64,000 bases of DNA from Limnoperna fortunei (taxonomy: Eukaryota > Mollusca > Bivalvia > Mytilida > Modiolidae): contig OX104111.1 in NCBI GenBank assembly GCA_944474755.1, forward strand, positions 99,738,805 to 99,802,804. The letters run 5' to 3'. Positions within the stretch are counted from its first letter, which is position 1. The number at the start of each line of letters is the position of its first letter. This document shows, piece by piece, positions 25,801 through 37,800 of this stretch. The notes under the pieces were generated by a model. The model saw nothing but the letters and a program-made list of their open reading frames with translations. It had not been told where the DNA came from and ran no database searches. A program made the position numbers and the translations under genes.

Positions 25801-28800
25801 CCAACTCTTTGTCTAAATTCTCAACTTCAAACAACTACTCAAACTAAGACAGTGAATGTTGTCAATGTCATACCAACACCATCACAAGGTAAAGTGTCCT
25901 ACATTTTGACCCCTTCAAGCAATTCTATACAAGGAAACCAGGTCATCAACATTGGAACAAGCCTTGGTGTGTCACAAACATCGGCTAGTGCTCCAATTGT
26001 ACAACAAACGGTAGTTTCTAAACCAGCAACATCTCTAGTTAATGCTACAAATATTGTTAATGCCACAACACTTAAACCAGGATCTCTTTTAACAAAATCT
26101 GTGCCACAATTTGGAGGAAGTCCACAATTTGGAACTACACAATTTTTATTGCAAGGTGTAACACAAATTCATCCGATGCCAACCAAACATTTTCAGGTTG
26201 ATTCTAAAACACCTTTGTTTCAGTCCATAGTGTCAAAAACCCCGTCACAAGCTTTGAGCTTGGCTAAATCTGTAAATAGTGCTTCTAATGCAAATAGTAC
26301 AAATCAACACTCAGTTTCCATTTTATCACCACAAGATGTCTCTTCTAGCAAACCACTTGATAATATAGACAATGATCAGGCATATGGAGCAATTGTCAGT
26401 CCTAACAAGGTACTGCAACTTGTCCCGCAACCTATGGTCCCAATATCTCAGCCGTCAAAAGTAGCAAAATCTAATGATTCTGTTAAACCTAAAACAACGG
26501 TAGCATCAAGTAGTGGTTCAAATAATGTGAAGGAGGTAGTTGGGAGCAAGGAAGTAAAAAAGGAAAAACAATCTCCAAGAAAGCAGTCATTGTACAAAGG
26601 AGGACCAAATGGTGAATTATTGCAAACTTTAGTTCAAACATCTAGTTACAGTTCGTTTTCTGGAACTACACCTAAACAAAAAGGAAAGAGGTCAGCATCA
26701 AGTGAAGCTTCTAGTTCAGATGAGTCTCCTAAGAAGGTATGTTGTTTAAATTGCTGACTTTTACAAGTTTAAATGTTTAAAAATGTGCATGCCGAGTAGA
26801 CCATACATGAGGTAGACAATGATTAGAATGGTGCAGTGTTGGTAGTAAATAGATTTTTGCATTTATGTTACTTGAAATTGGCACCGTTACATGATTTTGA
26901 TTCCAACTTGTTTTAGTTTTTTAAATAGAAGGTTACATGAACTTGTTTCAAATGTCCAGGCTAAATTGACCAAACTTGCAAGAAGTCCTTTAAAAAATTG
27001 TTATTTAACATGATTTTATCCTGAAAACTTTACATTGATGAAATATTTTTGATCACTGGGATCACATCAGTTATGCAGATGCAACATTCACAGTATTCCG
27101 AATTGCAAAACCAGCAACAACAAAGACGATTGGTGGGTTTAAAAAAAAATGGATTCAGTTATCACAGAGAAAATGCTCTGAAATGACCAGGTTACGTTTT
27201 TTTTTAAATGCACAAATTGCCTACATTGTTGCCAGTGCCTCCGTAAAATTTGGATCCCATCCTGGATGTTGGATCCAGATACTGTAAATGATTTTCTTGT
27301 TTTTAATTTGAATAGATTATGAAAAAATCTCAGCATTCTAAGCAACAGGATGAACAGAAAAAATCTCTGAAAATGTTGACAGAGACTCTTAAAAATAGAC
27401 TTGATGAAAATCAAAATCCAACAAGTCAATCGGAGTCCACTAACTCATCATCTGACGAAAGTGCAAAGAGAAAGAAAAGACAAAGTGGTGAAAAAATGCC
27501 ACTGAAAGTAGAAAAGCGCAAGCGAAAGGATTCAGAAAAAGGTATTGAACATTCATTAAATACAAGTGCTTAAATGTTGGTGTTTTAAGGAGGTCTTTTT
27601 GGAAATATATCTTAAATGGATCTTAAATGACGTATTTCAGAAGCATAATAGGTTAAAAGTATATATATTATGTTAGTTTGAATCTAGTTTAATTTGGCAT
27701 TAAACAAGATTCAAACTAACAATAATTATAGCAATTTTTCAAGGTGTTTTAAGGAGGTCTTTTTGGAAATATATCTTAAATGGATCTTAAATGACGTATT
27801 TCAGAAGCATAATAGGTTAAAAGTATATATATTATGTTAGTTTGAATCTAGTTTAATTTGGCATTAAACAAGATTCAAACTAACAATAATTATAGCAATT
27901 TTTCAAGAATATTATAGCATCCAGTTTAGTTTTTTAAGAAGCTGAATACCCAGTGTAAACCCCTGACCTTTGGCAGGAGTATTAGTTATAGGATTTGTTG
28001 TTTGAAGAAATTAAAATACATATAGTATGCAACTGATTTCCTGATTTCTAATATTTCTCATGTGCCATTCAGTCACATATCAATATTGACCCTAAAATTC
28101 ATAGACCTGTAATCCTATAGTATATATTATAAACAGAAGGTAATATCCACACTAATTTGATATATATATTGCTACAGGTATTATATATACCATGCCTTTT
28201 ATGAGTTAACATATTTAAACAATTGAGCTGTCAGGTGAGTTTGTCAAAATATGTTAATTTTTAAAAGGTGTGGTAAATATGTTTGTAACATAATTCAATC
28301 AATAGAATTTGAAATGGATGCCACATTGTTGTCAGACAAGCATGTGCTAGATGGTCAGTCTAGAGGATCTATTCAGTTCATTTGGTATTTTGAATGAAGG
28401 CAAGAAAAAGAAGTGGAATTAGAAAGTTGGTTGAATATACGATAGCTAAGCCCTGCCCACCTCAGTGTATTCGAATAGGGATTTTTATCGAGTGACATAA
28501 AACAAAATTTTTATCTTAAACAATGATTTTACAACAGAGCTCCAGATAAACTGCGTATTTGCGTTATTATGCAATTAAATTTTCATAAAACCCAATTATT
28601 TTTATAGCAATTTCAGAGGCCTTAAACCCAATCAATTTTTAGAAACATGCTTAATTCACTCAATGAGTGCATAAAATTGTTCAGTGATTGCCTTAATTCA
28701 TTCAAATAAATACACAGAAGTTGCATAATTACGATTCCCATTATTTTGGAAAGTAACAACCGAGGTATTCCGAATGTAATGTATATTTCATGCAGCATAC

Positions 28801-31800
28801 GGTGCTCCAGGTATGGAAATTTATTTCACAAGAAGAGATGCATGTTCCCTGTTGAATATACTTACTTCCAAAATTTTATTTATGGTTAGAACCAGTCTAG
28901 TATTTTGTTGTGGCATCATGAATAGACGTAGAAGAAAAAGGCTTCCCTGACATCCTCTAAGCCGATCAATACAATACAACTTGTCAGCATAAAAAAAAAA
29001 CCAATTCAATAAATTTTAGATGGGTGAAAAACCCAATTAACTTATTTTTGAGTGGGTTTAAAAAATGATAAAAGTGATATATAATAAATACCCAATGAAA
29101 TAAATCATCAGATGGGTGAAAACCCCAATGAAGAAAATCTTATCTGGAGCTCTGACAACACAAGGATTAAGTGTGACTAATGCATAAGATTAAAGGAAAA
29201 ATGTTGTATTATGTTATTTACAATATATTGTTTGCTGACTTTGCAACAAGTGCTTCTATGTTGGAACAGGATGTTAATTCTTCCCTTCAGAATGCTCATC
29301 TGCATCTAGTAGTTTAATTACTCATAATTGTTGATACATTTATTATAGTGTTCATGGTGTCCTTCCGTCCTTCCGTCCGTCCGTCCATCCGTTACACTTT
29401 CTATTATTTGCAACTCCTCCTACACCACTGAAAGGAATTTGATGAAACTTACACAGAATCTTTGTCTCATAGTGCCATTGTGCAGGAGATATTTCACATT
29501 TTGATCGGATCGATATTTGGGGTTTCCCATAGAAAAACATGGACTTTGTCATTGACCTAAGGGGGTCCCTATCTCTTATGTGCAACTCCTCCTACACCAC
29601 TGAATGGAATTTAATGAAACTTTCTCAGAATCCTTGTCACATAGTGCCATTGTGCAGGAGATATTAAACATTTTGATCGGATCAATATTTGGGGTTTCCC
29701 ATAGAAAAACATGGACATTGTCATTGACCTAAGGGGCCCTCATCTCTTATGTGCAACTCCTCTTACACCACTGAATGGAATTTAATGAAACTTACACAGA
29801 ATCCTTGTCACATAGTGCCATTGTGCAGGAGATATTTAACATTTTGATCGGATCGATATTTGGGGTTTTCCATAGAAAAACATGGACTTTGTCATTGACC
29901 TAAGGGGGTCCCTATCTCTTATGTGCAACTCCTCCTACACCACTGAATGGAATTTAATGAAACTTTCACAGAATCCTTGTCACATAGTGCCATTGTGCAG
30001 GAGATATTAAACATTTTGATCGGATCAATATTTGGGGTTTCCCATAGAAAAACATGGACATTGTCATAGACCTAAGGGGCCCTCATCTCTTATGTGCAAC
30101 TCCTCTTACACCACTGAATGGAATTTAATGAAACTTACACAGAATCCTTGTCACATAGTGCCATTGTGCAGGAGATATTTAACATTTTGATCGGATCGAT
30201 ATTTGGGGTTTCCCATAGAAAAACATGGACATTGTCATTGACCTAAGGGGGTCTTCATGTCTTATGTGCAACTCCTCCTACACCACTGAAAGGAATTTGT
30301 TGAAACTTGCACAGAATCCTTGTCACATAGTGCCATTGTGCAGGAGATATTTATTATTTTGATCGGAATGATATTTGGGGTTTCCCATAGAACAACATGG
30401 ACTGTCATTGACATAAGGGGATACCCATTTCTTATGTGCGACTCCTCCTACACCGCTAAATGGAATTTGATGAAACTTACACAGAATGTTGTCACATATT
30501 GCCATTGTGCACTAGATATATTTCGATTGGAATGATATTTGGGGTTTCCCCCATAGAAAAACATGGACTTTGTCATGGACATAAGGGATACCCATCTCTT
30601 ATGTGCAACTCATTCCTACACCACTGAATGGAATTTGTTGAAACTTACACAGAATCCATGTCGCATAGTGTCATTGTGCAGGAGATATTTAACATTTTGA
30701 TCGGAATGATATTTGGGGTTTCCCATAGAAAAGCATGGAGTTTGTAATGGACATAATGGGATACCCATCTTTTATTTGCAATTCCTCCTACACCACTGAA
30801 TGGAATTTGTTGAAACTTATACAGAATCTTGGTCACATATTGCCATTGTGCATTGGATATTAAACATTTTGATCAGAATATTATTGGAGGTTTGCCAAAG
30901 AAAAACATGGAATTTGTCATTGACATAGGGGATGCCATTCTTTGGGGGATTGGGGAGGGTAACATGTATTATCTGCAATTTCGCCTTCATGTTTAACTAG
31001 ATAAAGTTTCAATTTCATAATTAAGAACATCTGAATTTTCAAAGTAATTGTGAAGCGGGGGGTATCAATGGTGAGCATTGCTCACAGGTGTTGTTACTCT
31101 AGTATAAAAAATATTTTCTATGTGTGTTTTAAGTTGTTTATTTTGGAAATTATTTTAGATATTGGTGGTGTGGAACCAGTCATCATACCAACCAGTATTA
31201 CTACCGAACCCTGGACAAAACCAATCAGAGAATTATGGCAGCATCTTCTTCTAAACTTTGCTGCAGAGCAGACTTTTAATCAAATCATATCAAAGGTGGA
31301 ACCATACTGCAGCATCTGTGCTCTGTTCAAGCCTTTATCTGTAAGTTCCTATAAAAATAACTTGTCAAATAAACAAAGTCAAAATTTAATACTTATTAAT
31401 GCATCATAAATCATGTTTGTGATAAATAACAGCTATCAAATGGTATGTAACAAAACAGAAAATTGAATACATAGAAAAAACTATTTGATGTTTCTATCAT
31501 TGGTAAAAGATAAGTTATTTCTTTATAGAAAATGGTCATGGAGAAGGAAATATCAAAGTCTCCTATAGTAAAAGAGATGCGTACATTGCCAATGATTCCT
31601 GAAATGTGTTTTGCCTGTAGTAAAGACAACAAGAGACCTTTTGCTGCAAGTCCTTCCTTGGAGAAGGATGGTCTCAGTTCTATTTTAACATGTGAAGATT
31701 GCAAAATAACTGTTCATGCAAGTAAGTGTTTTTATACATGGACTGCCACTTAAATATAATAGTAAGGACTTTTTGCCTATATTTTTGCAACTTTTATCTT

Positions 31801-34800
31801 GTATGTTAGTGAATAAATTTCATAATTTCATAATCTAGATAACATAAAAATCGTGTGTACAATGTAACAAAGAGTTTTAATGAGTTTAACATATATTCTG
31901 CTTGATTCTATCCATATGTTGGCATATTTAAACTAGTTTAGTTCCTTTTCTTCAGATAGGATATTGATTAACTGTTCTTCAAATGTTATAGACTAGACAA
32001 GAATTGAAAAGAAATATTAAAATTAAAAAGATGATACAGTCTTTTTTTTCTCATTATAGGTTGTTATGGTGTAACAGAAATTCCTAAAAATAAGAAGAAT
32101 TGGAGATGTACTAGATGTACAAGACAGATGTTAGCAGCTGTAAGTCTTCCTAGATACTGAATCATTTAAATTCTTAAGAGTTATGCTTGTAACTGGTTCA
32201 CAAATTTGTATGCAAGTATTCTGGGTAAATGGGGTTATTTTTATATCCACCGGAAACTTGTTTGTGGGGTATAGGAATCACCCTGTCTGCCTGTCCACAT
32301 TCCTTATAAGCGCAACTCCTCCTAAACCGCCTGATGAAATTTAATAAAACTGGCATAAAGGAAGTACATTATATGTAGATGTGCATGAAGGATTTTTATT
32401 GACCTCAAGGGGAGATAATTGGACTTGACATTGTGGTGTTTGCGATTTTCCTCCTGAACCATAAGAGCTACAGAAATAAATCTTTAACCAAAATGTGTAT
32501 CATATTAAGGTCTTGAAAGGTCACTATAAATGATGAAAGCGAAGCGGTGGGTATCCCTTTGTGAGCATGCTCATAGTCCACACTTGTTTTAAGCCAGATC
32601 TGAAAAGGTTTGTTTGATTTTTTACATGCTCACAATACAAGCATTTCTAATTTTGTTAATATTGCTCTACTTTGTGATAAATAGACAATGTACTAATAGG
32701 TCCCAGGAAACAAATCTTATATTTGATACTTATGGCATATTGGTCTGTGTAGTTTAGGCACTAACAGCTAAAAAACTTTCAGTACATCACATTACTGTTT
32801 TTATCATTGTACAGGAGTGTTGTTTATGTTGTCTGAGAGGAGGAGCATTAAAACCAACGACTAATGGTAAATGGTGCCATGTTGTCTGTGCTCTAACTCT
32901 ACCAGAAGTTAAGTTTGTAAATATCCAAAAGAGAGAGCCAATCAATGTAGATACTATAACAGTGGAGAGGGCTAGACTAGTAAGTACTATAGGTAATACA
33001 GTAGTCTCCCAGCGACCACCTGCTTTATCCTATCAAACCCTGATTCATTGTTTCCAACATAAAATTACCTCTGACGAATGACCACCCCTCAAATGCCACC
33101 ATGTATTTTTGACACAACAACGTACATGTAAATTCCCCTCGTCAACGACCATTTTCAGTGAATGGATGTTTATTTTAGAACTTTCAAATAGAACAAGATT
33201 TTTATTATCGTAAACCAGTTCAGAAACGGTTCAACAGCCGGTAAACAAAATGTCAAAATCACGTAAAAGAAAGGTTTTTAAGCTGGATGAAAGGGGAAAA
33301 CAAGTGGGGTATGGTAGATCAGCTTGATTTTGACATTACATAAATCGGGTTTATTATAAAAAAAAGACTGAAATATTCAACATGAAGATAATAGTACCAA
33401 CATAATCATAAACCAATATTTACAACAAACGGTATTAAAAACTTGGGAAACTGGAAACAGAGAAAAACCTAGATCTTTCCAAACTAAACGGAACCTTAAT
33501 AAACTACGAAGTGGAACCTGGGCAACAATAAAAATGATAAAAACAATGATAATGCAAATGAAACAGAAACAGAAGCATTCAATGTTAAGAAGACTTGGAA
33601 TTGTTATATATTAACAGATAAAAACTGCATGAATTCTTTTTTTTTTTAATTTATACTGAATAATAAAATACAAATACTTATTTTGTGTAATTCTTGATCA
33701 CTTCACAGTTCTTGCTGCTATTCAACCGGCCAAGCTCTATAAATCTATATAAATTGTATCCCCTCAAGAAAGTCCACTCCCATTATAAGACCACTTTCAT
33801 GACTCAGATTGGGGGGTCTTATACGAGGGGACTATTGTACTGTATATAGTGTTTTATATTGTACCAGCCAACAGCCAGTTTTATTGTCTCGCCTGCGACG
33901 AAAGTCGCTGGAGGCGAGACATATGTATGGGAATCCGGCGGCGGCGGCGGCGGCGGCGTAAACACTTGACATCTTGCTTCATATCTTTGTGAGCCCAAGC
34001 CCTAGGTCCATCAAATTTGGTCCAGAGGTAGCTTATGATGAGTACTTGCCAGTCAGTCACCTGTCACCTGACCTTGACCTCAATTTCACGGTCCAGCGAC
34101 TATGTTAAAGTTTTTGGGTTACGACAGTTCCTCTGTAACTACGCATGGTAGGATGACAATATTTGGTGTATAGGTTGCTGATGACTAGTACATGACTGTC
34201 TGGTAGGTGTCACCTGACCTTGACCTCAATTTCACGGTCCAGCGACTACGTTAAAGTTTTTGGGTTACGACAGTTCCTCTGTAACTACGCATGATAGGAT
34301 GACAATATTTGGTGTATAGGTTGCTGATGACTAGTACATGACTGTCTGGTAGGTGTCACCTGACCTTGACCTCAATTTCACGGTCCAGCGACTACGTTAA
34401 AGTTTTTGGGTTACGACAGTTCCTCTGTAACTACGCATGGTAGGATGACAATATTTGGTGTATAGGTTGCTGATGACTAGTACATGACTGTCTGGTAGGT
34501 GTCACCTGACCTTGACCTCAATTTCACGGTCCAGCGACTACGTTAAAGTTTTTGGGTTACGACAGTTCCTCTGTAACTACGCATGGTAGGATGACAATAT
34601 TTGGTGTATAGGTTGCTGATGACTAGTACATGACTGTCTGGTAGGTGTCACCTGACCTTGACCTCAATTTCACGGTCCAGCGACTACGTTAAAGATTTTG
34701 GGTTACGACAGTTCCTCTGTAACTACACATGGTAGGATGACAATATTTGGTGTGTAGGTTGCTGATGACTAGTACATGACTGTCTGATAGGTGTCACCTG

Positions 34801-37800
34801 ACCTTGACCTCAATTTCACGGTCCAGCGACTACGTTAAAGTTTTTTGGTGTATGATAGTTCCTCTGTAACTACGCATGGTAGGATGACAATATTTGGTAT
34901 ATAGGTTGCTGATGAATAGTACATGACTGTCTGGTAGGTTCCACCTGACCTTGACCTCAATTTCACGGTCCAGCGACTATGTTAAAGTTTTTGGGTTACG
35001 GCTGTTCCCCTGTAACTATGCAGGGTATGGTGACAATATTTTGTATACAGGTCGCTGCTGATATTTAATGCTATTTACGTAATGCTTATGACGAAATTTA
35101 TTTTCGTTACTGATGCGGAATGCAGGCGAGACGTTTTTCTGTGTCCACACTTGTTTCTTACTACTTGTAATTGTATAATTTTAACTTTTTCCTTCAGTTG
35201 CATGTAAAAATATGCACAAGTCGTCAGTTTCATTGCACATTTTTGGTAAATAATGAAGTACATTGTAAGTGAACAACAATCAGAACTTTTTTTTTAAAGC
35301 CTATTGTTTTATTGAAGTGTTCTCATTGTACAAACTGATTATATTTCAGAAATGTATGTTCTGCCAACCTCTACAGAATAGTGACAAATCATATGGAGCA
35401 TGTATACAGTGCTCCAATGGTAGATGCACTTCTTCCTTCCATGTGACTTGTGCTTATGCTGCTGGTGTGATGTTTGAAACCAGCGACTGGCCATATCCTG
35501 TTTACATAACATGTAATAAACACAACACAAAAGAGAAGGTAAGACTAGTGTATTACTTAAGTGCCATATTAATTAGGTTGCCAATTGACCTGTACATTCC
35601 ACTGTAGCTAATAGTGAAGCTGTTTACACCCTGCTTTACAATTGTACAAACAAAAAGTGTGCACTTGACTTGCCAACGATTCAAGTTTAACAATAACTCT
35701 CGGGATTTGATTATCCCTGCAGCAACAGTCATAGTTTGCAACTGACCTTCTTAAAACTGGATGCCATGTTAAAACAAATTATTGCTGCAAGTGGCATAAA
35801 AACTCGTAAATTCAATCCTGTCCTAAAACTAACAGATAAACCAACAATGGATTTTATTTATAAATAAAATGACACATACAATAACATATCCTTAAAAAAT
35901 AATAATTTGAAATAGGGGAGGTAACCAAATACAAACCTCAGTTTTAAATTAAATTACTCAAAGACAGGTCAATAATTCACTAAATATCATGTAACAACCT
36001 TGTTTGTGCTTTTATTTATATTGCATTCTTTAATTTCTTAACTGCCCATGTTGAAGAAGATCGCAGAGACAGTAAGTATCTCATTTTTGTGTTTTCTCTT
36101 GTACTGCATACCAGTAGTTGAATGTACCTTAAGATTATATGCACAATTTTCAGGTGGCCAGAGACAGGGAATTAGTTGATTTGAAAGTAGGTGATAAAGT
36201 GTATGTGAAGCATAAAAATACCAGATACTATCTGTGTAGTATTGTAAAAGTCGAGTCTGAAACATACTACAGTGTTGATTTTGAAGATGGGTCCTTCAGT
36301 GATGACTTGTTTCCAGAGGATCTTGATGTAAGTTTCAAGTTGTCTCTCTTTTTTTTTTAAGTTGAGACAGAGTGTATTTGTTGAAAATTTTTAGTCTAAG
36401 CCAAAATTATTCCAGAATCTTTGTAGTTGTAGAAACGGTATGTAATGTGGATACAAGTTTCTGTTCATATGTCTGAATAATGGTTATGTTACATGCTCCT
36501 AAACATTATGGAATATTTAAATATTTAACAAAGTGCAGCTTGTAATAATAAATCTAAATTGAGATTAATTTTTCACAGAATTCTAGTTTGTTGAACTTCT
36601 TATTTTTGATAACTGTAGACATGGTATATATATTAAGCTGGTATTTGCATTCTGATTGCTGGTTTTAATATAAAAATATAAAAATAATGAAGATCTGCAT
36701 GTGATTTAAGAAAATTTGTTTTTAGATGCCTCGATTTTTGTAACTTTCTTGTGTTTCTTTATTTAACTTGTGTTGTAATTTTCAACCTTAATCAAAATGG
36801 TTGTGTCTACAATGAAGATGCATGTAAATTAACACATAAATCTAATGTTGTTTTATGTTGAAGTTTGAACATTGTGTAAAATTCTGCAAATTCATATTCT
36901 GTTGCCATTTGGCAGAACTCAACATTAATGTCTTGTCTAATTGTCATGTACCAGTCTAGATTGTATTCATACAATTTAATATTCATGTGTTACACATAAG
37001 TAACTATACAGGTAGAGTATTGACCATTAAAAGAATGAAAAACCATATTTTTCTTGTGACTGAGTTTTCAATTGAACGTCATAAATAGTCTGAATGGCAT
37101 CTTACCTGTTATCATATATTGGATATCATATATAAAGTCAATTCATATACATGCACACTGTACCTGATCACCTACACGTTTTATCTCGCAGACATTGATG
37201 CTAAGGAAAGGTATTAAGATTAAGTCTGTAAAGTAAACAAAATTGATTCTACAAAGTTCTGATTTGCAACACATCCACATAGAAAAACCTAATGACGTCA
37301 TCAATTTTTTTAAATTAGAAAAAAGACATTATAAAAAAGTAAAATATGAAGCCATGTGTCATCAAAAAGCACTTCATCAGTCACTTCAGATTTCTGTGTG
37401 TTGTTTGAGTTATAATGATATTGATTTACCACGAGTAAAAACAAATTTAAAACTATTCTTAGTAAAAAGGGGACAAATATGTCTAACCTTCTATATTTAG
37501 AACTATGAAGTGTCAGATGGGCCACCACCTATTGGTGCAAAAGTTTGGGTAAAGTGGACAGATGGTGATTTATATGGGGCAACATTTAGAGGAGTCAAAA
37601 GTCACACAATGTACACAGTAAGAAATTAACTGGTGTTTTATTAATAGCAGCCCTGTAATTTAAATTGTTTTGTAACAAATTTTATATTCTTTTTTTATTA
37701 ATAAAATTATACAAGTAGATTTGCAAGATTTTCAAAAAGTAATTTCTATATGCAACATGCAATTATAAAAAAAGATAATTTTTTTCAGAACTTCATATAG

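Noticed and set aside
23764..26757. A separate intronless gene of 997 codons
   Set aside because: The frame is open upstream of its first ATG to a proper acceptor at 23623, has a donor at 26736, and joins exons 7 and 9 in phase, so it is KDM4 exon 8.
36041..36072. An extra KDM4 exon before exon 15 (GCAGAGACAG/TAAGTA)
   Set aside because: Exons 14 and 15 already join in phase at a conserved position, and no acceptor or conserved residues support this segment.
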